From Neobacillus sp. SuZ13 (GTDB lineage Bacteria > Bacillota > Bacilli > Bacillales > Cytobacillaceae), in the NCBI RefSeq assembly GCF_030123365.1, contig NZ_CP126107.1, positions 3,929,501-3,993,500 on the forward strand: DNA of 64,000 bases, in the 5' to 3' direction. Positions 1 through 7,743 of this stretch are shown here, piece after piece. How positions within the stretch are numbered: position 1 is the stretch's first letter; the number at the start of each line of letters is the position of its first letter. Made by a program: the position numbers and the translations under genes. The notes below the pieces were generated by a model. That model was given only the letters and a program-made list of their open reading frames with translations, had not been told where the DNA came from and did not search any database.

Positions 1-1
1 T

Positions 2-736
2 TTACACAGAAATTGTTTCGACCACAACTTTTCCATCTTTTAAAATAGGGACAATCTCAGTTATGCCTTTGGAAGCAGCAATCCTAATATCCTGCTGCTG
101 TTCATATTTAGCAAGCAGTTTGCCAACATAGGAATCTAGTAAAATTTCATATGCATCTGTTTGGCCCCGGTAGAAGTATAGGGCCGTTTTAGCCGCATCT
201 GTCAATTCATATACATTATTTTTCACTAAACAATCAATTAAGTGTCCTGCCCCATAAAAGTCTTCTAAACTGGTTTCTCCTGAATTACCAGAGCATATGA
301 TCAGAATGGTCTGTTCCGACGTTACTTTTTGAATAGCGGCGGCAATCGCTGGATTATTAAGCATGGAGGCAACGTAAACCTTATTCGCTGCAGATGATTT
401 TCTTAATGCAACTGTACCATTCGTCGTCGATAAAATTAATGTTTTACCGTTAATCGATTCCCGGATTAACGTGGGACTAGGATAAACAAATCCGTCAATT
501 GGTTTGGCGTCCAGTTCTCCAGCCAGAATAAATTCACCCTGTTGGTACAATTTTGCCTGTTCTATGGCTTCATTGCTGTGCAAGACCGGAATCACTTCTT
601 TTGCACCATCTTTTAAAGCCGAAACGATTGTCGTAGTAGCCAGTAGAATATCTAAGACCACCGCTATTTTATTTCCATCCGCCATTTTCTCTTCGCAGAC
701 TTCCTCTTTCTTCATGAGAAGGTGAATCTTCGTCAT
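2..736 (-). CDS. ComB-family 2-phosphosulfolactate phosphatase-like protein
   Basis: A 244-residue protein resembling the ComB family, Mg-dependent acid phosphatases first described from coenzyme M synthesis. Typical features are the early VVLDILLATTTIVSAL segment (about residues 26-41), the ILAGELDAKPIDGF loop (about 70-83), the LSTTNGTVAL stretch (about 102-111) and the CSGNSG segment. Length fits the family. The start has a GGGAG site upstream. It lies 17 bases behind the kinase-like gene and is probably the last gene of the 6.3-0 kb minus-strand operon. Bacillaceae generally do not make coenzyme M, so the substrate is unlikely to be phosphosulfolactate; removal of phosphate from an organic phosphate made by the upstream pathway is an inference. 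Family call fairly sure, substrate unknown. Confidence 0.8.
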   Translation of the reverse strand: MTKIHLLMKKEEVCEEKMADGNKIAVVLDILLATTTIVSALKDGAKEVIPVLHSNEAIEQAKLYQQGEFILAGELDAKPIDGFVYPSPTLIRESINGKTLILSTTNGTVALRKSSAANKVYVASMLNNPAIAAAIQKVTSEQTILIICSGNSGETSLEDFYGAGHLIDCLVKNNVYELTDAAKTALYFYRGQTDAYEILLDSYVGKLLAKYEQQQDIRIAASKGITEIVPILKDGKVVVETISV

Positions 737-753
737 TCACACCCAGCTCCCTT

Positions 754-1830
754 TTAAAACCTCTTATCTGCAACATTTGCTGCATGCTGAATTAAATTTT
801 TCACGAAATAATTAAAATTGGCAAAACGGATGTCAGTTGTTTGACCTTTCTTATAGCGATAATAGATTTGTTGACCGATAACTGCCAATTTAAAATAAGC
901 AAACGTTAAGTAAAAATTGAGATTAGTAACATCCCTGCCGCTCTTTTTCGCATAAAGTTCGATGAATTCTTTCCTTGTAAAAAATCCTTCATGGACGGCC
1001 GTAACCGGTGCCTGCCCTAACCCATTTATTAACAATTCCGAATCATCGCTTTGATTCCAATACCCCATCGCTACACCAAGGTCTGCAAGAGGGTCGCCGA
1101 CGGTGGTCATTTCCCAATCAAACAAACCAACCATTTCCGTTAGGTTTTGATTAAACATGGCATTGTTGAATTTATAATCGTAATGAATAATTGTAGACTC
1201 ATGGATTTTGGGTGTATGATCCACCAGCCATTTCTTCAATGGTTCAAGACAATCGATTTCATCCGTTTTTGCCCGTTCATAGCGCCCTATCCAGCCATGT
1301 ACCTGTCTTTCCATAAACCCTTCCGGCTTGCTGATTGCAGCCAGGCCCGTCTGCTTGTAATCAATTGCATGTAATTCTACTAGCTGTTCGACCATTACTT
1401 CCGATAACCTTCTACAGATATCATCCGATACAGTAATCCCCTCAGGAAAGGATGTATCGATTACGATTCCATTTTTTCTTTCCATTAAGAAAAATGGGCT
1501 TCCAACAATTTTTTCATTATTACAAAACAAATAGGGATTTGGAGCAACGGGAAAGATCGGGTGCAAATCAGATAGAATTTTATATTCCCTCTCCATATCG
1601 TGCGCTTTTGGTGCTACAGGACCTAGAGGCGGACGTCGTAATACCGCTTCCCACTTTCCTTTTTTTATTTGATATGTCAGATTAGAATGACCGGCGGAAA
1701 ACTGTAATATTTCAAGTGGTCCACCGGGTAAATTTTCGATGGTTTCTTGTAAATACGTATCAAGAACAGACAGGTTTAATTCCTCCCCTTGACGGACAGG
1801 GATGGTATCTTTACTCATTTGATGGGGCAC
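754..1830 (-). CDS. Phosphotransferase of the ACAD10/11 N-terminal (APH-fold) family, LvaA-like
   Basis: A 358-residue aminoglycoside-phosphotransferase-fold kinase. The catalytic loop is HYDYKFNN (H216, D218, N223) and the metal-binding motif is FDWEMTTVGDP (D238). The N-terminal half (SAGHSNLTY, LRRPPLG, KAHDMEREYKIL) reads like the kinase half of human ACAD10/11 and like LvaA of Pseudomonas, which phosphorylate 4-hydroxyacyl-CoA. The GTG start is set by AGGAGG six bases upstream. A perfect 18-base palindrome at 1866-1883 sits just before the gene, so it probably has its own TetR-regulated promoter as well as read-through from the genes upstream. An acyl-CoA dehydrogenase, SDR and CoA ligase of the same pathway type are encoded just upstream, which supports a 4-hydroxyacyl-CoA kinase role (inference). 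Not an antibiotic-resistance gene. Confidence 0.85.
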   Translation of the reverse strand: MPHQMSKDTIPVRQGEELNLSVLDTYLQETIENLPGGPLEILQFSAGHSNLTYQIKKGKWEAVLRRPPLGPVAPKAHDMEREYKILSDLHPIFPVAPNPYLFCNNEKIVGSPFFLMERKNGIVIDTSFPEGITVSDDICRRLSEVMVEQLVELHAIDYKQTGLAAISKPEGFMERQVHGWIGRYERAKTDEIDCLEPLKKWLVDHTPKIHESTIIHYDYKFNNAMFNQNLTEMVGLFDWEMTTVGDPLADLGVAMGYWNQSDDSELLINGLGQAPVTAVHEGFFTRKEFIELYAKKSGRDVTNLNFYLTFAYFKLAVIGQQIYYRYKKGQTTDIRFANFNYFVKNLIQHAANVADKRF

Positions 1831-1865
1831 CGTATTCCTCCTCTCACATTAAAAAATCCGAAACC

Positions 1866-1883
1866 ATACTAACCGGTTAGTAT
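1866..1883. promoter_or_regulatory. Perfect TetR-type operator palindrome
   Basis: ATACTAACCGGTTAGTAT is its own reverse complement over all 18 bases. It lies between the TetR gene and the kinase gene, 36 bases before the kinase start. Two close relatives occur at 6307-6324 and 56970-56987. The size and ACCGGT core fit operators of TetR-family acyl-CoA regulators. Confidence 0.8.
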
Positions 1884-1940
1884 CTACACTTAATAAAAGG
1901 GGAACTAATAATCCAAAATCCCCCTCTATACCTTTTTTCT

Positions 1941-2507
1941 TCAATTGTCTTGAATTCCCTTTAAGATCATTTCGACAAAAATCTCCGCAACTTCCTCGTC
2001 AGTGCATTTTCCATTTGGATTAAACCATTGGTAACTCCAATTGGTAATACCAAGAATCCCCATGGTGATAATCGGGGCATTTAAATCGGGCCGCAGCTCC
2101 CCTTTTTCTATTCCAGAGCGAATTAGTCCTTCAATGTTAAGTCGGAATTGGTCTCTTTTTTGTTCAATTAATTTAAGATGCTCGGGACTTAAATTATTCA
2201 TTTCCCGAAAGAAAATTTTAGCAGCTGCACCTTGGGTTGTTATGTTCGTAATTAACATATAAACATTCGCAGATAATTTTTCCTTGAATGATTTTGAAGT
2301 GTCATTTAATATATGTTCCTGGTTATAGAGTAATTCATCGATATAACCAAGGTGGATATCCATTAGCAATTCTTCCTTACTCGAAAAGTAATAGTAGAAT
2401 GTACCCTTTGTTACACCAAGTGAATCAACAACGTCTTGAATGGACGTTTCAGTAAAACCCTTTTTTTCAAATAGGCTGATGCTTTGTGCTGTAATTTTTT
2501 CCTTCAC
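1941..2507 (-). CDS. TetR/AcrR-family transcriptional regulator of acyl-CoA catabolism
   Basis: A DNA-binding repressor of 188 residues from a GTG start (GAGGA seven bases before it); an in-frame ATG 15 bases upstream, at 2522, is the alternative and gives 193. The N-terminal helix-turn-helix is canonical: SIQDVVDSLGVTKGTFYYYF followed by SSKEELL. The C-terminal ligand domain (about residues 60-188) is divergent, as usual. The gene sits inside the catabolic operon between the CoA ligase and kinase genes. The three copies of the ATACTRACCGGTTAGTAT-like palindrome in the window are the obvious candidate binding sites, with an acyl-CoA as the likely inducer (inference from FadR/PfmR-type relatives). 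Confidence 0.9.
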   Translation of the reverse strand: MKEKITAQSISLFEKKGFTETSIQDVVDSLGVTKGTFYYYFSSKEELLMDIHLGYIDELLYNQEHILNDTSKSFKEKLSANVYMLITNITTQGAAAKIFFREMNNLSPEHLKLIEQKRDQFRLNIEGLIRSGIEKGELRPDLNAPIITMGILGITNWSYQWFNPNGKCTDEEVAEIFVEMILKGIQDN

Positions 2508-2638
2508 ATTATGTCCTCGCATTCTCTAATATGTCTAATGAGAATTATATCATATTCTATAATGCCCCTTTAAGCACTTACGAGGATTTCGACCATCTAA
2601 ATTGTTTTCCGTAATCATTCTCAACGAACGAAAAGACC

Positions 2639-4252
2639 TTACATATTTTTTACTTCATCCCTTAAAGCACGGCGGAGAATTTTTCCTACATTGGTTTTCG
2701 GGAGCTGATCGCGGAATTCCACGAGTCGCGGAACTTTATAGGCTGCCAGGCTTTGTCTGCAATATTGGATGATTTCATCATCTGTAACTGTATTGGCTGC
2801 TTTAAGGACTATTACTGCTTTAATATCTTCCCCTCTATAAGGATCTGGAACTCCAATACAAACTGCCTCTTGAACAGCTGGATGTTCGTACAGCACCTCT
2901 TCAATATCACGCGGATAAACATTAAAGCCACTTGCAATAATTAAATCTTTTTTCCGGTCAACGATATACAAATAACCATCCTCGTCCACCTTAGCAATAT
3001 CGCCTGTAAATAACCATCCGTCACGGAGAGTATTGGCCGTTTCTTCCGGCATATTCCAATATCCTTTCATTATCTGCGGTCCTTTAATGATGACCTCCCC
3101 TAATTCACCAACAGGTACTTCTATCGTCCCTGTTGCGATGTCTACAATTTTGTATTCAGTCGAAGGGACGCCAATCCCTACACTTCCCGGTTTCCGTTCT
3201 GAAAATGGCGGGTTGCAATGAGTGGTTGGGGAGGCTTCTGATAACCCATAACCTTCTAATATCATTGAACCAGTTTTCTTTTCAAAGCTGCGGAGCAGTT
3301 CTAGCGGCATCGGCGCACTGCCGCTGTTGCATGTTTTAATACTATTAATCCCGTATTCTTCCGCACGAGGATGATTAGTGATGGCAACATACATCGTTGG
3401 AACACCCGGAAAAACAGTTGGTTGTTCGTTTTTAATCGTGCTTAATACTTCCTCCAATTCAAATCGAGGCAGCATAATAGACTCAGAAGCTGTATAAATC
3501 GAGAGATTCATACAAGAACTCATCCCGAAAACATGGAAGAGTGGAATGACTGTTAAATAACGTTCTTTCCCAATTTCCATTTCTTCTTTAAAGAATTCAT
3601 AACTCTGAATGACGTTTGCTAATACATTTCGATGCGTTAGCATCGCTCCTTTCGATCTTCCGGTGGTGCCACCCGTATATTGCAGGACGGCTACATCGTG
3701 CTCAGGGTCTATCTCGATTGGAAGGACATTTCCGCTGCTTTCAGATAAGAAACCTTCAAAACTTCGATCCGGTGCAAATTCATTTTCTGAGGGCTGCAGG
3801 CTGACGACAATAATATTCCTTAGCTTGGTCATTGCTTGAACACTTTTCACCCTTGGATATAAGGCATCGAGAACAACAATGGTTTCCGCACCGGAGTCAT
3901 TCAGAATATATTCTAGTTCTCGTTCCACTGACATCGGGTTCACCTGGGTCACAATTGCTCCAGCTGTTAGAATTCCGTAATAGGAAACGACGTATTGAGG
4001 ACAGTTAGGAAGCATGATTGCCACACGGTCACCTCTTTGAACTTGATTACGCTGCAGGGCAGAGGTAAAGGTTTGGACCAGTGCGTTTAATTGTTGATAA
4101 CTAAACTTTCTTCCATAGAACGAGAGCGCAGAATTGTTAGGATATTTATCAGTCGTTTCTTGAAGGATTTGACTTAATGGTTTATTTGGAATGGTAACAT
4201 TTGTATTAATATTATCCGGATAATGAGCCAACCAGGCTTTCATTTCACTCAT
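2639..4252 (-). CDS. AMP-forming acyl-CoA ligase (long-chain fatty-acid-CoA ligase type)
   Basis: A 537-residue adenylate-forming enzyme that would activate a carboxylic acid to its CoA thioester using ATP. The P-loop-like motif LQYTGGTTGRSKG (about 190-202) and later signatures EGYGLSEASPTTH, GWLFTGDIAKVDEDGYLYIVDRKKDLI and the C-terminal lysine region PKTNVGKILRRALR are all present and intact. The start is the ATG preceded by GGGAGGA at normal spacing; a TTG five codons earlier overlaps that site and is rejected. Length is typical of LcfB/FadD/LvaE. It follows the SDR gene by 39 bases in the same operon, so it probably supplies the acyl-CoA used by the dehydrogenase and kinase. Confidence 0.92.
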   Translation of the reverse strand: MSEMKAWLAHYPDNINTNVTIPNKPLSQILQETTDKYPNNSALSFYGRKFSYQQLNALVQTFTSALQRNQVQRGDRVAIMLPNCPQYVVSYYGILTAGAIVTQVNPMSVERELEYILNDSGAETIVVLDALYPRVKSVQAMTKLRNIIVVSLQPSENEFAPDRSFEGFLSESSGNVLPIEIDPEHDVAVLQYTGGTTGRSKGAMLTHRNVLANVIQSYEFFKEEMEIGKERYLTVIPLFHVFGMSSCMNLSIYTASESIMLPRFELEEVLSTIKNEQPTVFPGVPTMYVAITNHPRAEEYGINSIKTCNSGSAPMPLELLRSFEKKTGSMILEGYGLSEASPTTHCNPPFSERKPGSVGIGVPSTEYKIVDIATGTIEVPVGELGEVIIKGPQIMKGYWNMPEETANTLRDGWLFTGDIAKVDEDGYLYIVDRKKDLIIASGFNVYPRDIEEVLYEHPAVQEAVCIGVPDPYRGEDIKAVIVLKAANTVTDDEIIQYCRQSLAAYKVPRLVEFRDQLPKTNVGKILRRALRDEVKNM

Positions 4253-4291
4253 CAATTTTCCTCCCAAAATGTTTGATAAAACTAGATACGT

Positions 4292-5044
4292 CTAAAAAGT
4301 TAAGCCGCCGCCATCGACAGATAGAGTTGTACCGGTAATAAATGAAGCCTCATCGGATGCTAAAAATAATACTGCATTGGCGACCTCGTCCGGTGTTCCT
4401 ATTCTCCCAAGGGCATTTGCTCGCGAAATAATTGGCCATTTCCGCTCATTTTGTTTCCAATGATCAATAATCGGGGTGTCAATCACTCCCGGTGCAATCG
4501 CATTGACCCTTATGTTGAATTTCCCGTATTCAAGTGCCGCATTTTGTGTCAGTGTAACAACCCCTGCTTTAGAGGCATTATAGGCAGACGTATATTTTTG
4601 CCCTTTTAATCCTAGTAAACTGGAAGTGTTAATAATGGCTCCACCTCCTGCTTTAATTAATTCTGGTATGGCATATTTTATGCCAAGGAAAACACCCTTC
4701 AAATTAATATCAATGACTCGATCCCATTCTTCTTCAGCCAAATCAATACTTCGTACTTCGGAATTTCCCACGCCAGCATTGTTGAACAAAATATGTAAAG
4801 CACCAAACGTGCTTGTCGTGGTGTCGATTAAAGCTTTTAATTGCTCTGAATCAGTTACGTCTGTTTTTATAAAAATCGCTTCGCCGCCATCTCTTTTTAT
4901 TAAACTAACGGTTTCTTCACCAATAACTGCGTCAATATCTGCTACAGCAACCTTTGCTCCTTCTTTCGCAAATCGGATAGCAGTCGAACGGCCAATACCA
5001 CCTCCACCCCCGGTAATAATCGCTGTTTTTCCTTCTAATTTCAT
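4292..5044 (-). CDS. Short-chain dehydrogenase/reductase (SDR)
   Basis: A 250-residue NAD(P)-dependent oxidoreductase of the classical SDR family. The Rossmann motif TGGGGGIG is at residues 11-18, NNAG at 88-91, the serine at 141-142 and the YNASK catalytic pair at Y155/K159. The C-terminal segment SFITGTTLSVDGGGLTF is typical. The first-listed ATG eight codons upstream lacks a ribosome site; GGAGG lies just before the MKLEGK start chosen here. By position it corresponds to LvaD-type hydroxyacyl oxidoreductases, interconverting a keto and a hydroxy group on the acyl chain (inference). Confidence 0.9.
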   Translation of the reverse strand: MKLEGKTAIITGGGGGIGRSTAIRFAKEGAKVAVADIDAVIGEETVSLIKRDGGEAIFIKTDVTDSEQLKALIDTTTSTFGALHILFNNAGVGNSEVRSIDLAEEEWDRVIDINLKGVFLGIKYAIPELIKAGGGAIINTSSLLGLKGQKYTSAYNASKAGVVTLTQNAALEYGKFNIRVNAIAPGVIDTPIIDHWKQNERKWPIISRANALGRIGTPDEVANAVLFLASDEASFITGTTLSVDGGGLTF

Positions 5045-5078
5045 ATTTCCTCCACAGCCCTTCATCACTGTCTTGATT

Positions 5079-6287
5079 CTATTGATACTTCCTCAATTCA
5101 AGTCTAGCTAACTGTGCACGGTGTACTTCATCAGGTCCATCAGCTAATCGTAATGTTCTTGCATTTGCCCATTGTGCCGCGAGTGTAAAGTCGTTAGATA
5201 CTCCAGCGGCCCCAAAAGCTTGAATGGCCCGGTCAATAACTCGTAATGCCATTGAAGGAGCAACGACCTTAATCATCGCGATCTCTGTCTTTGCTTCCTT
5301 ATTTCCAACTGTATCCATCATATAGGCAGCCTTTAAGGTGAGCAGTCTTGCTTGCTCAATTTCAATTCTGGAATCAGCAATCCATTCTTGTATGACTCCT
5401 TGGCTTGCTAATGTTTTTCCAAATGCCGTCCGACTCTGAACACGCTTACATAATTCTTCTAAAGCTCGTTCTGCAGCACCTATCAATCTCATGCAATGAT
5501 GTATTCTTCCCGGGCCTAACCTGCCTTGGGCGATCGCGAACCCTCTTCCTTCTCCCCATAGAATGTTTTCAGCAGGTACGCGTACATTTTCATACGTAAT
5601 TTCTCCATGTCCATGCGGGGCATGATCATATCCAAAAACCGGGAGCATTCGGTCGATTTTCACACCTGGAGAATCTAGTGGAACGAGGATCATGGATTGC
5701 TGTTCATGACGGTTCGCCGAAGGATCTGTTTTTCCCATAACAATCGCTATCTTACATCGAGGATCACCTGCACCTGATGACCACCACTTCCGACCATTAA
5801 TGATGTATTCGTCCCCATCTCTTTCAATTCTGGCTTCTATATTGGTCGCATCGGCAGAAGCCACAGCAGGTTCGGTCATCGAAAAACACGAACGAATCTC
5901 ACCAGCTAATAAAGGCTTTAACCATTGTTCTTTATGTCTTTCTGTCCCATAGCGGACGATAACTTCCATATTACCGGTATCAGGGGCACTACAATTAAAT
6001 ACCTCTGGTCCTATTAACGACCTTCCCATGATTTCACATAATGGGGCATATTCTTGATTCGTTAACCCTGCCCCGTATTCACTTTCTGGTAAAAATAAAT
6101 TCCAGAGACCTTCTGCTTTTGCCTTTTCTTTGAGTTCCTCCATGATGGGTGGAACGGCACTCCAACGGCTTTCTTGTTCGTTTAATTGTTGCTCGTAAAT
6201 ACGCTCATTAGGATAAACATTTGCTTCCATAAAGGCAGTTAATTTTTCCTGCAACTCTTTCACTCTTTGAGAATATGAAAAATCCAC
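5079..6287 (-). CDS. Acyl-CoA dehydrogenase of the ACAD10/11 (LvaC-like) type
   Basis: A 402-residue flavoprotein dehydrogenase. The FAD/substrate loops CFSMTEPAVASADATNI and WWSSGAGDPRCKIAIVMGK are visible, as are the helical domain RSRTAFGKTL-like segment and the C-terminal motif RLADGPDEVH (about 380-389), which is characteristic of ACAD10/11 and LvaC rather than of ordinary medium-chain enzymes. The ATG at 6308 overlaps the operator and has no ribosome site; GGGAG lies eight bases before the GTG at 6287, which is taken as the start. First gene of the operon, with a TetR-type palindrome at 6307-6324 directly upstream. In the ACAD11/LvaC system this enzyme removes phosphate and rearranges 4-phosphoacyl-CoA towards an ordinary beta-oxidation intermediate. 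Confidence 0.9.
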   Translation of the reverse strand: MDFSYSQRVKELQEKLTAFMEANVYPNERIYEQQLNEQESRWSAVPPIMEELKEKAKAEGLWNLFLPESEYGAGLTNQEYAPLCEIMGRSLIGPEVFNCSAPDTGNMEVIVRYGTERHKEQWLKPLLAGEIRSCFSMTEPAVASADATNIEARIERDGDEYIINGRKWWSSGAGDPRCKIAIVMGKTDPSANRHEQQSMILVPLDSPGVKIDRMLPVFGYDHAPHGHGEITYENVRVPAENILWGEGRGFAIAQGRLGPGRIHHCMRLIGAAERALEELCKRVQSRTAFGKTLASQGVIQEWIADSRIEIEQARLLTLKAAYMMDTVGNKEAKTEIAMIKVVAPSMALRVIDRAIQAFGAAGVSNDFTLAAQWANARTLRLADGPDEVHRAQLARLELRKYQ

Positions 6288-6306
6288 TATTTCCACTCCC
6301 TTTCTC

Positions 6307-6324
6307 ATACTAACCAGTTGGTAT
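6307..6324. promoter_or_regulatory. TetR-type operator before the acyl-CoA dehydrogenase gene
   Basis: ATACTAACCAGTTGGTAT differs at three positions from the perfect palindrome at 1866-1883. With one flanking base on each side, eight of ten base pairs of the palindrome are kept. It lies about 20 bases before the GTG start, a position suited to blocking transcription of the operon. Confidence 0.7.
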
Positions 6325-6501
6325 GTTATTCACCTAATTATACCTGTAAATATTAAATATTCAAATCAAATTCTAAATATTCTTTTAATTATTTGTTGAT
6401 TGGGATTTAAAATGTTGGTGGATTATAAGAAGAGGGGGGCTGGCCAGAAAGGTTCATTCGTTTCCATCATGCTGATAACTAACAATTCCTGGCCTTAGAA
6501 G

Positions 6502-6699
6502 TTAAAACCTTTTTGTAAAGGATCGCTTTTGCTTGTTCATTACTTCATATGACTTTTCAATGATATCTGTTAGTACATCTCCTTTATAAATTCGGCCGAG
6601 CTTCAATCCTTGTTGGTAATATTCGACAATTTCATCTAGCAACTTCGAGGTTTCTTTTGTAATCCTTACATTTAATTGGATTCTTTCGTTTTCAGACAT
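6502..6699 (-). CDS. Small ribbon-helix-helix-like protein
   Basis: A 65-residue protein with a probable ribbon-helix-helix fold: the strand IQLNVRITKE followed by two helices, TSKLLDEIVEYYQQ and the GDVLTDIIEKSYEVMNKQKR region. Such proteins bind DNA as dimers through the N-terminal strand (family knowledge). The chosen ATG has AGGAG at eight bases; a GTG three codons earlier abuts that site. Monocistronic by position. Target and partner are unknown; no toxin-like neighbour is seen, so an antitoxin role is not supported. Confidence 0.6.
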   Translation of the reverse strand: MSENERIQLNVRITKETSKLLDEIVEYYQQGLKLGRIYKGDVLTDIIEKSYEVMNKQKRSFTKRF

Positions 6700-6807
6700 G
6701 TTATTCACTCCTATGTATTCATTAGCAATTTGCTAGCACTTTTCTATCCTTCTGTTATCATCTATTAATATACTATATTTCAACAAATTTTTCAGTAGAA
6801 TCAAAAA

Positions 6808-6834
6808 AAATGGTCATCAAATTGACGACCATTT
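6808..6834 (-). terminator. Rho-independent terminator, minus strand
   Basis: AATGGTC and GACCATT form a stem with an inner TCAA/TTGA pairing. On the minus strand it is followed by a run of eight T. It could end transcripts of the HTH gene at 7012-7563. Confidence 0.55.
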
Positions 6835-6835
6835 A

Positions 6836-6887
6836 AGACTGTCGACAAATCCGAAGGATTTCGGGTTTAAAATCGACAATCTTTTTT
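6836..6887. repeat. Long imperfect hairpin
   Basis: AGACTGTCGA pairs with TCGACAATCT with one mismatch, enclosing an inner AATCC/GGATT hairpin, followed on the plus strand by six T. There is no plus-strand gene upstream for it to terminate. Together with the neighbouring terminator and the dispersed repeat, it makes 6806-6998 almost entirely structured. Confidence 0.45.
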
Positions 6888-6910
6888 GTTTGTCTACATT
6901 AAAATAGTTT

Positions 6911-6998
6911 GTTGATTTCCGTTCCAGGCGGCTTCGCTTTCCGCGGGCGGTTCGGGGAGACCCCGCTGGAGTCTTCACCGCCTGGAACGATGGTCAAC
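6911..6998. repeat. Dispersed GC-rich structured repeat, copy 1 (short form)
   Basis: An 88-base element flanked by GTTG and CAAC. Its basal stem CGTTCCAGGCGG pairs perfectly with CCGCCTGGAACG, and the centre holds the conserved CTTCGCTTTCCGCGGGCG block. It is far richer in GC than its surroundings. A longer copy lies at 21063-21191 with compensating stem changes. No open reading frame or transposase is associated. Confidence 0.8.
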
Positions 6999-7011
6999 TT
7001 GTACCTACTGA

Positions 7012-7563
7012 TCATTTTTCCGAACTTTTCTTTCTCTCAGGAATCACGATTGTAGCTACTGTCCTTCTCCTCCTCCCCTCTTTTGGTTCGTTATTTATTA
7101 CTTTTAAATAAACAGCTGAAAGTTCGTTTATAAATTCTACATACTCCTCTTCATTTAAGTGGATGGATGCCTGTCGGAACGTGACACCATCCGAAACTAG
7201 ATCGATTCTGTCCTGATCTAGATATCGATCATATTCTCCCATTAAATTTGCCATAAATTTAATAAAAAGGCTCATATGTTCATCCCTTGAAAGTTTATTT
7301 AAGTCTTCGGGACTAAAGGTTACCTTGTTTGGATTATGGATGGAATAGACTTTTTCGACAGTTCCTCTGATTGGAATTTCATCAACAATATGAATGACTC
7401 CAGTTTCAACTAATTTTTTTAGGTTGCGATACAATGAAGCTTGTGGGATATCTGGAAGAAATTCTTTTAATTGCTGCGCTGTAAGTTGTTGATTAATTAA
7501 ATACTGGATGATTCTCATACGAACGGGATGTAATATAACGTCCACGGCTGATTCATTTATCAT
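7012..7563 (-). CDS. ArsR-like winged-helix (HTH_20 type) transcriptional regulator
   Basis: A 183-residue regulator. The N-terminal winged helix spans about residues 1-75: VILHPVRMRIIQYL, then LTAQQLKEFLPDIPQASLYRNLKKLVETGVI, with a wing of charged residues. The rest is helical and may bind a ligand or partner; the C-terminus is basic (RRRR). The chosen ATG has TTAGGAG upstream; an ATG 12 codons earlier has none. An inverted repeat, ATTCTC-N6-GAGAAT, lies 29 bases before the start at 7592-7609 and is a candidate autoregulatory site. Divergent from the VanW gene, which it may also control (inference). Confidence 0.8.
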   Translation of the reverse strand: MINESAVDVILHPVRMRIIQYLINQQLTAQQLKEFLPDIPQASLYRNLKKLVETGVIHIVDEIPIRGTVEKVYSIHNPNKVTFSPEDLNKLSRDEHMSLFIKFMANLMGEYDRYLDQDRIDLVSDGVTFRQASIHLNEEEYVEFINELSAVYLKVINNEPKEGRRRRTVATIVIPERKKSSEK

Positions 7564-7591
7564 TTTAATATTAGCTCCTAATTTTATTATC

Positions 7592-7609
7592 ATTCTCAAT
7601 AACGAGAAT
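7592..7609. promoter_or_regulatory. Inverted repeat, candidate operator
   Basis: ATTCTC and GAGAAT are separated by six bases, between the divergent HTH and VanW genes. A second pair, TTCTTT and AAAGAA, occurs at 7616-7636. Either could be the binding site of the adjacent winged-helix regulator. Confidence 0.4.
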
Positions 7610-7743
7610 ATTATATTCTTTGATTATTGTAAAGAAAAAAACTGGAAATTACTTTTATTATTTTTCAAAAATGTATGAATCTGTTTTATGGTTACATGAA
7701 TTAGCCTACTTCTACCAATATTATAGTGAGGGGGTTGCTGAGT

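Noticed and set aside
754..1830. Aminoglycoside resistance gene
   Set aside because: The APH fold is present, but the sequence follows the ACAD10/11-LvaA group and the neighbours are acyl-CoA enzymes.
4626..5111. A 161-codon open frame antisense to the SDR gene
   Set aside because: The SDR has a complete motif set in the opposite direction; the frame has no domain or ribosome site.
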